Assembly: GCF_017976235.1 (NCBI RefSeq)
Contig: NZ_JACVHC010000001.1
Location: 1,054,001 to 1,118,000, forward strand
Reading direction: 5' to 3'
Length of the DNA stretch: 64,000 bases
From: Pseudomonas anatoliensis
GTDB lineage: Bacteria > Pseudomonadota > Gammaproteobacteria > Pseudomonadales > Pseudomonadaceae
A program made the translations under genes and the position numbers. The notes beneath the pieces are model-generated. The model made no database searches, was not told where the DNA came from, and saw only the letters and a program-made list of their open reading frames with translations. Position 1 is the stretch's first letter. Every line of letters starts with the position of its first letter. Below are positions 38,893-48,769 of this stretch, piece by piece.

Positions 38893-39558
38893 TCAGCCCT
38901 TTTTGGTGATCGGTCGCTCAGGCACGTCCGGTTGACGCTCATCGCGGGTGATGTCGCGATACCACAGTGCATGGTGTTTCTTCGCCCAGGCGCGGCTGAC
39001 CCAACCATGCAGCATCGCGTCGACCGAGCCCTTGATCCACAGCCCGGCGTAGATGTGAATGATGATGCTGAGGATCAGCACAAACCCGGCCAGTGCATGC
39101 AGCAGCATCGACCAGCGAATCAGGGTGATGCCAAAAAACGCGCTGAACCAAGCGCGCCAGATCACCAACCCGGTGAACAGCAACGCAAGCATGCACAGCA
39201 GTAAAGTCCAGAACAGCAGCTTTTGCCCGGCGTTGTACTTGCCAACCGGTGGCACGGATTCTTCGTCGTTGACCATGACCCGATCAATGCGCCGCAGCCA
39301 CTGCCGGTCGTTGGCGATAAAGAAGTTGGCACGCCAGAAATTGAACACCAGCCCGAGAAACAACACGAACATCGCCACACCCATGTACGGATGCAGAATC
39401 CGCGTCCAAGGCCCACCGCCGAACAGATGCGTCAGCCAGAACATCGATGGATGAAACAGCGCCAGCCCCGACAGCCCGGCCATGAAAAACAGAATCGCCA
39501 CCAGCCAGTGATTGGTGCGCTGGTTGGCGGTGTAACGCAGGATCGTCTTGTTGCTCAT
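38893..39558 (-). CDS. fdnI: Formate dehydrogenase cytochrome b556 subunit (gamma)
   Basis: 221 residues with four transmembrane helices and haem-ligating histidines in [25 protein letters not shown] and [12 protein letters not shown]. It anchors the enzyme in the inner membrane and passes electrons to quinone. The start overlaps the fdnH stop by four bases. Confidence 0.93.
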   Translation of the reverse strand: MSNKTILRYTANQRTNHWLVAILFFMAGLSGLALFHPSMFWLTHLFGGGPWTRILHPYMGVAMFVLFLGLVFNFWRANFFIANDRQWLRRIDRVMVNDEESVPPVGKYNAGQKLLFWTLLLCMLALLFTGLVIWRAWFSAFFGITLIRWSMLLHALAGFVLILSIIIHIYAGLWIKGSVDAMLHGWVSRAWAKKHHALWYRDITRDERQPDVPERPITKKG

Positions 39559-40490
39559 GGCCGGTCCTCCCCGCGTGGGTCGAAGGTGTGCACCGCCGGA
39601 TCAACGACATGCACCGAGGTGTCGGGAGCTGTCGGATGCTCATCCTCTTCAACCCGGTTCGGGCCGATGCGCACGTAGTGGAAGAACCCGGCCAGCACCG
39701 CCGCGCCCATTGCCAGCAACCCCAGCGGTTTGCTGATGCCTTTCCACAAACCCACCAGCGGACTGATGGCCGGCGCGTCGGGCAGACCGGCGTAAATCCT
39801 CGGCGTGTCGGCGTGGTGCAGCACGTACATGACGTGAGTGCCGCCGACCCCGACCGGATCATACAAACCGGCATTTTCAAAGCCACGGCTTTTCAGGTCG
39901 ACGATACGTTCGGCGGCGTGTTCCTTCATGTCTTCCTTGGTGCCGAAGACGATGGCGCCGGTCGGGCAGGTTTTCACGCAGGCCGGCTCCAGCCCCACCG
40001 CGACTCGATCCGAACACAGGGTGCACTTGTACGCCTTGTGATCTTTTTGCGAGATACGCGGAATGTTGAACGGGCACCCGGTGATGCAATAACCGCAACC
40101 GATGCAGTGATCCTGATCGAAGTCGACGATGCCGTTGGCGTGCTTGATGATCGCGCCGGGGCTCGGACATGCCGCCAGGCACCCCGGCTCGGCGCAGTGC
40201 ATGCAGCCGTCCTTGCGGATCAGCCATTCGAGATTACCGGCGTCGGTTTCATGCTCGGTGAAGCGCATCAGCGTCCAGGACTCTGCGCTCAGGTCCTGCG
40301 GATTGTCGTAAGTGCCGTGGTTATGGCCGACCTCGTCGCGCAGTTCGTTCCATTCCGAACAGGCGACCTGGCAGGCCTTGCAACCGATGCATTTGGTGGT
40401 GTCGATCAGCTTGGCCACCGCCTCCTGATTTCGCACCGAGGGCGGCATCGTGGTGGTGGCCGAGCGGGCAATGATGTCTTGGCTGGCCAT
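39555..40490 (-). CDS. fdnH: Formate dehydrogenase iron-sulfur subunit (beta)
   Basis: 311 residues with four cysteine clusters ([55 protein letters not shown]...CVKTCPTGA) for four [4Fe-4S] centres, and one C-terminal transmembrane helix (about 255-275). It wires the catalytic subunit to the cytochrome. It directly abuts fdnG. Confidence 0.95.
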   Translation of the reverse strand: MASQDIIARSATTTMPPSVRNQEAVAKLIDTTKCIGCKACQVACSEWNELRDEVGHNHGTYDNPQDLSAESWTLMRFTEHETDAGNLEWLIRKDGCMHCAEPGCLAACPSPGAIIKHANGIVDFDQDHCIGCGYCITGCPFNIPRISQKDHKAYKCTLCSDRVAVGLEPACVKTCPTGAIVFGTKEDMKEHAAERIVDLKSRGFENAGLYDPVGVGGTHVMYVLHHADTPRIYAGLPDAPAISPLVGLWKGISKPLGLLAMGAAVLAGFFHYVRIGPNRVEEDEHPTAPDTSVHVVDPAVHTFDPRGEDRP

Positions 40491-43400
40491 TTACAGTTTC
40501 TCCACGTTGACCAGGAATGACTTGGATTCCGGGGTCTGTGTGTTGCCATCGCCGAGGAACGGCACCAGGGTGTTGGTCAGATAACCGTGACGCGTCAGGC
40601 CGGTAAAACCCCAGTGCAACGGGATGCCGATCTGATGCACCACCTGGCCGTTGACCTGCAACGGCCGGATCCTTTTGGTCACCACCGCGACCGCCTCAAT
40701 GAACCCGCGTTTGCAACTGACCCGCACCCGATCACCGGCCGCGATGCCCTTCTCTTTCGCCAGCACTTCGCCGATTTCGACGAATTGTTCAGGCTGGGCA
40801 ATCGCGTTCAACTTGCAGTGCTTGCTCCAGAAGTGGAAATGCTCGGTCAGGCGATAGCTGGTGCCGGCGTACGGGAAGTCCTTGGCTTCGCCGAGGGTTT
40901 CCCAGACCGAATCGAAGATCCGCGCTGCCGGGTTGCTGGTGGCCTGCTTGTTTTGCGGGTGCAGCGGGTTGATGCCGATGGGGGTTTCGAACGGCTCGTA
41001 GTGCTCGGGGAATGGCCCTTCATTCATCTTGTCGACGGCGAAGAACCGCGCCACGCCTTCCGGGTTCATGATGAACGGATTCATCCCGGCTTCCGGCGGC
41101 ACGTCGGCCTTGTAGTCCGGCACATCGGTGCCGGTCCAGACTTTGCCGTTCCACCAGACCAGACGCTTTTTCGGGTCCCACGGTTTGCCCGCAACGTCTG
41201 CGGAAGCGCGGTTGTAGAGAATCCGCCGATTGGCCGGCCAGGCCCACGCCCATCCCTGGTGTTGATGCATGCCATATGGATCGGCATTGTCGCGCCGCGC
41301 CATCTGATTACCGGCCTCGGTCCAGCTGCCGGCGAAGATCCAGCAACCGGACGCGGTGCTACCGTCGTCCTTGAGCAAACCGAACCCGGCCAGTTGCGTG
41401 CCAGCCTTGACCGTGGCGCCGGTGGCATCGGTAAAGTCTGTAACGGCGCTGCCGTTGATCTCTTTGGCCAACTCTTCCGGGGACGGTTCGTCGGCAATCT
41501 TGTACGGCCACGTCAGTTTCAGCAGTGGGTCGGGAAACTTGCCGCCCTCAGCCTGATAACGCTTGCGCAGGCGCAGGAACAGCTCGCTCATGATGCGGAT
41601 GTCGGTCTGCGCTTCGCCCGGGCCATCGGCGCCCTTCCAGTGCCATTGCAGCCAGCGGCTGCTGTTGACCAACGAGCCGTCCTCTTCAGCGAAACATGTT
41701 GTCGGCAGGCGAATGACTTCAGTCTGGATCTCGTCGGTTTTCACATCGTTGTACGGCCCGACGTTGTGCCAGAACTCCGAAGTCTCGGTGGCCAGCGGGT
41801 CCATCACCACCAGCCATTTGAGTTTGGCCAACGCGCCCATCACGCGGTTCTTGTCGGGCAACGCGGCGATGGGATTAAAGCCCTGGCAGAAGTAGCCATT
41901 GACCTTGCCCTGGCTCATCAGGTCGAACATCTTCAACACGTCGTAGTTGGGGATGTCGAGTTTCGGCAAATGGTCGTAGAGCCAATTGTTCTCGGCCGTG
42001 GCGTGGGCGCCGTACCACGACTTCATGAGGCTGACGTGGAATTTGCTGTAGTTCTGCCAGTATGAGAGTTGCCCCGGCCGCAACGGCACTTGCGTGCGTT
42101 TGTGGATGTAGGTGGCGTAATCCTGCTCGGTATCGGTGCCCAGCGACAGATAGCCCGGCAGCGCATTGGAGAGCAATCCGAGGTCGGTCAGGCCCTGAAT
42201 GTTCGAGTGCCCGCGCAAGGCATTCACCCCGCCGCCCGGCATGCCGACGTTGCCCAGCAACAGTTGCACCATCGCCGCACTGCGGATGATCTGCGCGCCG
42301 ATCGAGTGCTGCGTCCAGCCGAGCGCGTAGAGAATCGTCATGGTCTTGCCCGGTATCGAGCACGTGGCGATTTCGTCCCAGATTTTCTGCATGGCATCGA
42401 CCGGCATCCCGCAGATCTGGCTCGCGAGGTCGATGGTGTAGCGGCTGTAATGCTGTTTCATCAATTGGTAGACGCAGCGCGGGTCTTGCAGGGTCGGGTC
42501 GACTCGGACGAAGCCGTCCTCGCCCATTTCGTAACCCCAACCGGATTTGTCGGTATAGCTGCGCTTGGCCACGTCGTAGCCACTGAAGATGCCGTCCTCG
42601 AAGCCATATCCGGCTTTGACGATGAACGACACGTCGGTGTAGTTGCGCACGTATTCGTGCTGGATCTTGTCTTCGGTCAGCAGGTAGTTGATCAAACCGC
42701 CCATGAAGGCGATGTCGGTACCGGTGCGGATCGGCGCGTAATAGTCGGCCACCGAAGCGGTCCGGGTAAAACGCGGGTCGACCACGATCAGCCGCGCGGC
42801 GTTATGCGCCTTGGCTTCGGTCACCCATTTGAAGCCGCACGGATGCGCTTCTGCTGCGTTGCCGCCCATCACCAGGATCAGATTCGCGTTAGCGATATCG
42901 GTCCAGGTATTGGTCATTGCTCCACGGCCGTACGTCGGGGCAAGACTTGCCACCGTCGGACCGTGTCAGACACGCGCCTGGTTATCGAACCCCAATAAAC
43001 CGAGGCTGCGAATCACCTTCTGGGTGATGTAGCCCGCTTCGTTGGACGCCGCCGAGGCCGCGAGGAAACCGGTGGTCAGCCAGCGATTCACCGTTTGCCC
43101 GTTGGCATTTTTCTCGATGAAATTGGCGTCGCGGTCGGTTTTCATCAGGTCGACGATGCGATCCAGCGCTTCATCCCAACTGATCCGTGTCCATTCGCTG
43201 CTGCCGGGTTTGCGCGTCTGCGGATACAGCAAACGGCCCGGGCTGTGAATGAAGTCCAGCAGGCCCGCGCCTTTTGGACAGAGGGTGCCGCGGTTGACCG
43301 GGTGGTCGGCGTCGCCCTCGATGTGGATGATATTTTGCGCGACATTCTTCCCGGCATCGCCCTGGCTGTACATGATCAAGCCGCAACCGACCGAGCAATA

Positions 43401-43556
43401 CGGGCAGGTGTTGCGGGTTTCATGGGTGTGGGCAAGCTTGAAGTGACGCACCTGCTCGGCGAAGGCAATCGTCGGGGCCATGCCCAACGCGCCCAGGCTT
43501 GAGCCTGCAAGGCCGATACCGGCGACCTTGAAGAACTGACGACGGCTGAGATCCAT
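40491..43556 (-). CDS. fdnG: Formate dehydrogenase-N/O catalytic subunit, selenoprotein
   Basis: 1021 residues once UGA at 42966-42968 is read as selenocysteine (residue 197, compared with 196 in E. coli FdnG). Around it the sequence reads ARV-Sec-HGPTVASLAPTYGRGAMTN. The N-terminus is a Tat signal with SRRQFFKVAG, followed by the [4Fe-4S] motif CPYCSVGCG...CPKGAG and the bis-MGD molybdopterin domains. It oxidises formate on the periplasmic side. ATG at 43556 has AGGAG before it. Standard gene callers would split it into two frames. No frameshift is seen. Confidence 0.96.
42923..42965 (-). promoter_or_regulatory. SECIS-like hairpin after the fdnG UGA
   Basis: Immediately 3' of the UGA the mRNA folds: outer pairs CACGG / CCGTG and inner stem TGGCA-AGTC-TTGCC. 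Position and the apical AGTC with its flanking G-C stem mirror the E. coli fdnG SECIS element recognised by SelB. Confidence 0.8.
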
Positions 43557-43715
43557 CGTGCACTCCTGATCAGGTGGAACCCGGTACTGATGCCGGGCTT
43601 TATCTGGACAATCACGGTTGCGGCAACGGGTGCCAGCCTTTTCACTGTAGACAATGACCACACAGACTGTGTGAAAACCGACCGTCGGCCGTTTGTCGGG
43701 GCGCAACCGAGTCTG

Positions 43716-43800
43716 TGTAGGAGCTGCCGAAGGCTGCGATCTTTTGATCCGGTTTTTAAAAACAAAATCAAAAGATCGCAGCCTTCGGCAGCTCCTACAG
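43716..43800. repeat. Paired REP palindrome 3
   Basis: A near-perfect 85-base inverted repeat (GTAGGAGCTGCCGAAGGC subtype) between the divergent fdnG and aminotransferase genes. It accounts for the long upstream open frames on both strands. Confidence 0.93.
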
Positions 43801-43854
43801 GGGTTCAAGGTTTATCATGTCCGGCAGAACTCACCCGCCTTCACGAGACCGCGC

Positions 43855-45009
43855 ATGACTTTCGATTTTGATCAGGTATTCGACCGCCACAAGACGGGCA
43901 GCACCAAGTGGAGCCGCTACTCGGCCGACGTGTTGCCGATGTGGGTCGCTGATATGGATTTCGCCGCGCCGCCGGTGGTCATCGAGGCGCTGCAACAGCG
44001 CTTGCTGCACCCGCTGGTGGGTTACAGCGTCGCGCAGGACAACCTGCGTGAAGCCATCGTTGCCGACCTCTGGACCAAGTTCGCCTGGAAAGTCCAGCCG
44101 CAAGAACTGATCTTCCTGCCGGGCGTTGAATCCGGTTTCAACATGGCGCTCAAGGCGCTGGTGCAGCCGCAGCAGAATGTCGTGGTGCAAGTACCGAACT
44201 ACCCGCCACTGCGCCATGCGCCGGCCCATTGGGGTTTGAACAAGGTTGAGCTGGAATTCGTGCCGCAGGCTGACGGCACCTACGCCACGCCGCTGGACAC
44301 TTTGCGTGATTCGCTGAACGGCGGCGGCGCGCTGCTCTTGAGCAATCCGCACAACCCGATCGGCAAAGTGTTCGGCCGCGATGAGCTGCAAGCGGTGGCG
44401 GACATCTGCGTGGCGCAGGACGCATGGATCATCTCCGACGAAATCCACGCCGAGCTGTGCTTCGATGGCCGCGTGCACATTCCGACCGCTTCGCTGAGCG
44501 CAGAAATCGCCCAGCGCACGATCACCCTGATGTCGGCGAGCAAGGCCTACAACATCGCCGGTCTCAAGACCTCGTTCATGATCATTCAGGACGCCGCCCT
44601 GCGCGAACGCGTCAACCACGCCCGTTGCGGCATGGTCGACAGCGTCAATCCGCTGGGCATGGAAGCCACCCGCGTCGCTTACAGCGAAGGTGGGCCATGG
44701 CTGGCCGAGTTGAAAACCTACCTGCAGGCCAACCGTGATTATCTGGTTGAAGCGGTTCGCAGCCGTTTGCCGGGCGTGACCATTAATGTGCCGCAGGGGA
44801 CTTATCTGGCCTGGCTCGATTGTTCGGCTCTGGATCTGGAAAACCCGCAGCAGTTCTTTCTGGAACAGGGCAAGGTCGGTTTGAGCGCCGGGCTGGACTT
44901 TGGCGATCAGAATCAGCAGTTCGTGCGGCTGAACTTTGGGTGCCCGCGGTCGTTGCTGGAAGAAGGGATTGCGCGGATGGAACGCGCGTTGGCCAATCGC
45001 AACGCCTGA
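43855..45009 (+). CDS. MalY/PatB-type aminotransferase (cystathionine beta-lyase-like)
   Basis: 384 residues of PLP-dependent fold type I. The opening FDFDQVFDRHKTGSTKWSRY and ADVLPMWVADMDF are typical of MalY/PatB C-S lyases; SNPHNPIGKVF and the PLP lysine in SASKAYNIAGLK are present. It probably cleaves cystathionine or cysteine conjugates. ATG at 43855 follows the REP element; upstream frame is REP-derived. A REP pair follows the gene. Confidence 0.87.
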   Translation: MTFDFDQVFDRHKTGSTKWSRYSADVLPMWVADMDFAAPPVVIEALQQRLLHPLVGYSVAQDNLREAIVADLWTKFAWKVQPQELIFLPGVESGFNMALKALVQPQQNVVVQVPNYPPLRHAPAHWGLNKVELEFVPQADGTYATPLDTLRDSLNGGGALLLSNPHNPIGKVFGRDELQAVADICVAQDAWIISDEIHAELCFDGRVHIPTASLSAEIAQRTITLMSASKAYNIAGLKTSFMIIQDAALRERVNHARCGMVDSVNPLGMEATRVAYSEGGPWLAELKTYLQANRDYLVEAVRSRLPGVTINVPQGTYLAWLDCSALDLENPQQFFLEQGKVGLSAGLDFGDQNQQFVRLNFGCPRSLLEEGIARMERALANRNA

Positions 45010-45030
45010 CTCTTAGCAAGCACAACACCC

Positions 45031-45126
45031 CTGTAGGAGCTGCGGCACGCTGCGATTTTTTGATTTTGATTCTGAATTTCAAGATCAAAAGATCGCTGCC
45101 TCGTTGCACTCGAAAGCTCCTACAGG
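45031..45126. repeat. Paired REP palindrome 4
   Basis: Inverted REP pair with unequal arms: CGGCACGC subtype on the left and CCTCGTTGCACTCG on the right, after the aminotransferase gene. Confidence 0.9.
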
Positions 45127-45254
45127 GTTTTGGGAACAACTCTAAGACCTGCTCGCGAAGACTTCAGTCGTCTCGCCGCAACACTTGGATACAGGTAACA
45201 TGGCGGCCCTTCCCCGCAGCTCCGATCTGCGCCCCTGCCGAATAAGTCGACTCC

Positions 45255-46034
45255 ATGCCTTTTGAACTCAGCGTTGACCTCACCACTTTGGCCATTCTGG
45301 CCGTTGTCGCTTTCGTTGCCGGTTTCATCGATGCCATCGCTGGCGGCGGCGGTCTGTTGACCACGCCTGCGCTGCTGACTGCTGGCCTGCCGCCGCATCT
45401 GGTACTGGGCACCAATAAGCTGAGTTCAACCTTCGGTTCGGCGACGGCCAGTTTCACTTTCTACCGGCGCAAGCTGTTTCATCCTCGCCAGTGGATGCAC
45501 GCGATTGTCGGCACCCTGGTCGGTGCGTTGACCGGCGCCGTCGTCGCCCATTACCTGCCGGCGGAATGGCTGAACAAAATGCTCCCGGTGATCGTCTTTG
45601 CCTGCGGCCTGTATCTGCTGTTCGGCGGCACGCCAAAAGCGCCGCTGGACAGCGACGCACCGATCAAGAAGAAATGGCAATCGACCCAAGGCTTCAGCCT
45701 CGGTTTCTACGACGGTGTGGCCGGTCCCGGCACGGGCGCGTTCTGGACCGTCAGCAGCCTGCTGCTGTACCCGATCGACCTGGTCAAGGCCAGCGGCGTG
45801 GCGCGCAGCATGAACTTCGTCAGCAACATTGCGGCGCTGTCGGTGTTCATATTTTCCGGGCAAGTTGACTGGATCATCGGCCTGAGCATGGGCCTGTCGG
45901 TGATGGTTGGTGCTTTCTTTGGCGCGCGCACCGCAATCAGCGGTGGCGCCAAGTTCATTCGTCCGGTGTTCATCACCGTGGTGCTGGGCTTGACCGTGCG
46001 CCTAGCCTGGCAACACTGGTTCAGCGTGGCCTAA
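45255..46034 (+). CDS. TauE/SafE (TSUP) family sulfite exporter
   Basis: 259 residues, about eight helices, with the TSUP signature [22 protein letters not shown] near the start and its second-half repeat [12 protein letters not shown]. The family exports sulfite, sulfoacetate or other organosulfur anions. Its last 33 bases overlap the 3' end of the convergent nudC. No strong ribosome site precedes the ATG. Confidence 0.9.
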   Translation: MPFELSVDLTTLAILAVVAFVAGFIDAIAGGGGLLTTPALLTAGLPPHLVLGTNKLSSTFGSATASFTFYRRKLFHPRQWMHAIVGTLVGALTGAVVAHYLPAEWLNKMLPVIVFACGLYLLFGGTPKAPLDSDAPIKKKWQSTQGFSLGFYDGVAGPGTGAFWTVSSLLLYPIDLVKASGVARSMNFVSNIAALSVFIFSGQVDWIIGLSMGLSVMVGAFFGARTAISGGAKFIRPVFITVVLGLTVRLAWQHWFSVA

Positions 46035-46832
46035 GCGCCGCGCCACATAGACGTCGATCAGGTAACGGGCAATTGATTTTGATGCCGGCAACGGCGGCAG
46101 ATCGTGCACGTTGAACCACTGGGCGTCTTCAATCTCGTCTTCCTGACAGACAATCTCGCCGCCCGCGTATTCAGCGTGAAAACCCAGCATCATCGAGTGC
46201 GGGAACGGCCAGCACTGGCTGCCCAGATACTGGATGTTCTTCACTTCGATCTGCACTTCTTCGCGCACCTCGCGAATCAGGCATTCCTCCGCCGACTCGC
46301 CCGGTTCGGCGAAACCGGCCAGCGTGCTGTAGACCCCACTGACAAACCGCGGTGAGCGTGCCAGCAGAATCTCGTCGCCCCGGGTGATCAGCACGATCAT
46401 GCTCGGCGAAATCCGCGGATAACTGCGCAGATCACAGGGCTGGCAATACATCGCCCGCTCGCGCGGCACTTGCGTCATGGCTTGCCCGCAATTGCCACAG
46501 AAGCGGTGTTCACGGGCCCAAGTGCCGATCTGCGCGGCATAACCCAGCACTTTGTAGATCGTGTGATCGCCGTCGAGCATGAACGCCCGCAGGCCTTTCC
46601 AGCTGCAACCCATGACCTCGCTGGCACTGCGCAACTCCAGCAGGTACACCGGCTCGCCATCGAGGTGGCCGATGCCATGCTCGGCCAGCACCGACAAGTC
46701 CTGGCGCTTGAGCCACTCCCGCGGGAACAGCGCGCCGTTGTCGTCGAACAGAAAGCCTTCGGGGCTACGCGCCACGGCCAAGCCGCCGGGTTGATCGGTG
46801 TCCAGTACTGCAGTGGTCCAGCGAGATGTCAT
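46002..46832 (-). CDS. nudC: NAD+ diphosphatase NudC
   Basis: 276 residues. A zinc ribbon (CGNCG ... CQPC) precedes the Nudix box [21 protein letters not shown] and the NudC-specific [10 protein letters not shown]. It cleaves NADH/NAD and removes NAD caps from RNA. ATG at 46832 lies five bases after the preceding hydratase stop. The 3' end overlaps the TSUP gene. Confidence 0.95.
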   Translation of the reverse strand: MTSRWTTAVLDTDQPGGLAVARSPEGFLFDDNGALFPREWLKRQDLSVLAEHGIGHLDGEPVYLLELRSASEVMGCSWKGLRAFMLDGDHTIYKVLGYAAQIGTWAREHRFCGNCGQAMTQVPRERAMYCQPCDLRSYPRISPSMIVLITRGDEILLARSPRFVSGVYSTLAGFAEPGESAEECLIREVREEVQIEVKNIQYLGSQCWPFPHSMMLGFHAEYAGGEIVCQEDEIEDAQWFNVHDLPPLPASKSIARYLIDVYVARRLGHAEPVLPG

Positions 46833-46837
46833 GGTTC

Positions 46838-47650
46838 TCAATCCACAAATTCGGGTTTCTGTTTGCTCATATGGGCGGCCATGGCCACGCGCAAGTCGGT
46901 GGATTGCAACATGGCGGCGTTCCAGGTGGCAACGTATTCGAGGCCGTCGTCGATGCGATGGTCGCGCATGTAGCTGATCATTTCCTTGGTGCCGGCAATT
47001 GCGATGGGCGACTTGGACGCGATGTCGCGAGCGATGTCCAGCACGCCTTCGAGCAGCGCGTCGTTGTCACTGTAAACGCGATTGACCAGACCGATGCTGC
47101 GCGCTTCTTCAGCGCCAAAGTGGCGACCGGTGTAAGCCAGTTCACGCAGCATGCCGTCCCCGATGATCCGTGGCAACCGTTGCAAAGTGCCAACATCGGC
47201 GGCCATGCCGATATCGATTTCCTTGATCGAGAATTGCGCGTCTTCAGCTGCGTAACGCATATCGCAGGCGGCGATCAGATCGATGGCGCCGCCCAGGCAG
47301 TAACCCTGAATCGCCGCAAGCACCGGTTTGCGGCAATTGTCGACGGCGTTGAACGAGGCTTGCAGGGTCAGGATCTTTTTGCGCAGCAGGCGCGCGTTGC
47401 GGCCGACATCCTTGCCCAGTTCATTGGCGACGCCGGCGAGCATCATCAGGTCGATGCCGGAGGAAAAGTGTTTACCGTTGCCGCTGAGCACCACCACGCG
47501 CACTTCGTCGGTGTCGTCGACCCACTGGAAAATCTCGACGATCTCGCTCCAGAACGCGGCGTTCATCGAGTTGATCTTTTCCGGACGATTGATCTGCACA
47601 TGGGCGATATTGTCGGCCAGTTCGACGCTGAAGGCGGTGTATTGAGACAT
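46838..47650 (-). CDS. Enoyl-CoA hydratase/isomerase (dienoyl-CoA isomerase-like)
   Basis: 270 residues of the crotonase fold, with the oxyanion segments [13 protein letters not shown] and [19 protein letters not shown] and the acidic [17 protein letters not shown] typical of delta3,5-delta2,4-dienoyl-CoA isomerases. It acts on unsaturated fatty acyl-CoA in beta-oxidation. AAGGA precedes the ATG. It is co-transcribed with nudC. Confidence 0.88.
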   Translation of the reverse strand: MSQYTAFSVELADNIAHVQINRPEKINSMNAAFWSEIVEIFQWVDDTDEVRVVVLSGNGKHFSSGIDLMMLAGVANELGKDVGRNARLLRKKILTLQASFNAVDNCRKPVLAAIQGYCLGGAIDLIAACDMRYAAEDAQFSIKEIDIGMAADVGTLQRLPRIIGDGMLRELAYTGRHFGAEEARSIGLVNRVYSDNDALLEGVLDIARDIASKSPIAIAGTKEMISYMRDHRIDDGLEYVATWNAAMLQSTDLRVAMAAHMSKQKPEFVD

Positions 47651-47751
47651 GGCAGTGATCCTTTACCGGGCTGAAAATGAGGCCCGAACTATAACAAGGC
47701 ATCACGGTGGCGGTTCGGCCAAATGCGGGACTGTGAGAAATACATAAACCG

Positions 47752-47824
47752 TGTAGGAGCTGCCGAAGGCTGCGATCTTTTGATCTTGAAAATCAAAAGA
47801 TCGCAGCCTTCGGCAGCTCCTACA
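47752..47824. repeat. Paired REP palindrome 5
   Basis: A tight inverted REP pair with a very short loop between the dienoyl-CoA isomerase start and the CorA-type gene end. GCCGAAGGC subtype. Confidence 0.93.
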
Positions 47825-47838
47825 GGGATTACCAACGA

Positions 47839-48762
47839 TCAACTGGCCAAACGCCGTAGCCCAAACAACATCCCTCCCGCTCCTAGCAACATCGCCGCCA
47901 AAAACAGCGGATACGACACCCACCACGGTGTTCCCGCGGTCATCATGCTGAACTCCGACATCCCGCCAATGCTCGCAATCAGGTTCAACGGCAAAAACAC
48001 CACGTTGATCAACGTCAGTTTGCGCAACAGGTTGTTCATGCTGTTGTTCATCAGGTTGCCGCGCGCGTCGATCAACCCGGAGAACACCGTGGAATAAATC
48101 TCCGCCTGTTTGTAGCACTGGTTGTTTTCGATGATCAGGTCGTCGATCAGGCCGATCGCTTCACTGTTGAAATGCAGTTTTTCGGCGTGGTTGCGCAGCC
48201 GCGTGAGCACCGCGCCGTTGCTGTGCAGGGCGTTGATGTAATAGATCAGGCTTTCGCTGAGGTTGAACATCTGCACCAGATGCTGGTTCTGCATCGAGGC
48301 GTTGAATTTTTGCTGCAACTCGCGGGCGACCAGTTTGATCACCTTCAAGTGCCCGAGGTAGTGATGGATGTTGTTGAACAGCAGGTCGAGCAGAACATCC
48401 AGCGGCGTGTTTAACGGCTGGCGAGTGCCGAGGCCGTGCAGCGGCGTGTCGTCGGTGGCGATCACCAGCAACTGCCCGGGCGAGAACAGCAAACCGCACG
48501 AAGACACCTCAAACGCAAGGCTGCCGCCACCGGAATAGTTTTCCGGGCGCTTCCAGATCAGGAACAAGTGATCGGGGTGAAACTCGATTCGCGACACTTC
48601 GTCCGGATCGAGTGCCGAGGCCAGTGCGTGTTCATCGACTTTGAAATGACTGTGCAGCAGGTCACGCTCGGCGGCGTCGGGATCGCTGAACAGCATCACC
48701 TCGGCGTCCAGTCGTTCGACCCGCTGCAAAGCACCATGGCTCAATGCAAAACTGTTGATCAT
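47839..48762 (-). CDS. CorA/ZntB-type divalent cation transporter
   Basis: 307 residues: a cytosolic alpha/beta and helical part (1-245) and two C-terminal helices. The selectivity loop that normally reads GMN reads GGMSEF here (GMS at 47956-47964), so ion choice is uncertain. ATG at 48762 with GGTGAAG upstream fits the family. It starts seven bases after the RimK-like ligase stop, so it shares that operon. Confidence 0.82.
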   Translation of the reverse strand: MINSFALSHGALQRVERLDAEVMLFSDPDAAERDLLHSHFKVDEHALASALDPDEVSRIEFHPDHLFLIWKRPENYSGGGSLAFEVSSCGLLFSPGQLLVIATDDTPLHGLGTRQPLNTPLDVLLDLLFNNIHHYLGHLKVIKLVARELQQKFNASMQNQHLVQMFNLSESLIYYINALHSNGAVLTRLRNHAEKLHFNSEAIGLIDDLIIENNQCYKQAEIYSTVFSGLIDARGNLMNNSMNNLLRKLTLINVVFLPLNLIASIGGMSEFSMMTAGTPWWVSYPLFLAAMLLGAGGMLFGLRRLAS

Positions 48763-48769
48763 CGGCGCT

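Noticed and set aside
43740..43780. TTGAT...ATCAA pair as an Anr/Fnr box for fdnG
   Set aside because: It is part of the REP palindrome that recurs after unrelated genes.
40491..43808. Apparent frameshift or split in the formate dehydrogenase gene
   Set aside because: The break is a single UGA in the known Sec position with SECIS-like structure and selABC alongside, so it is recoding.
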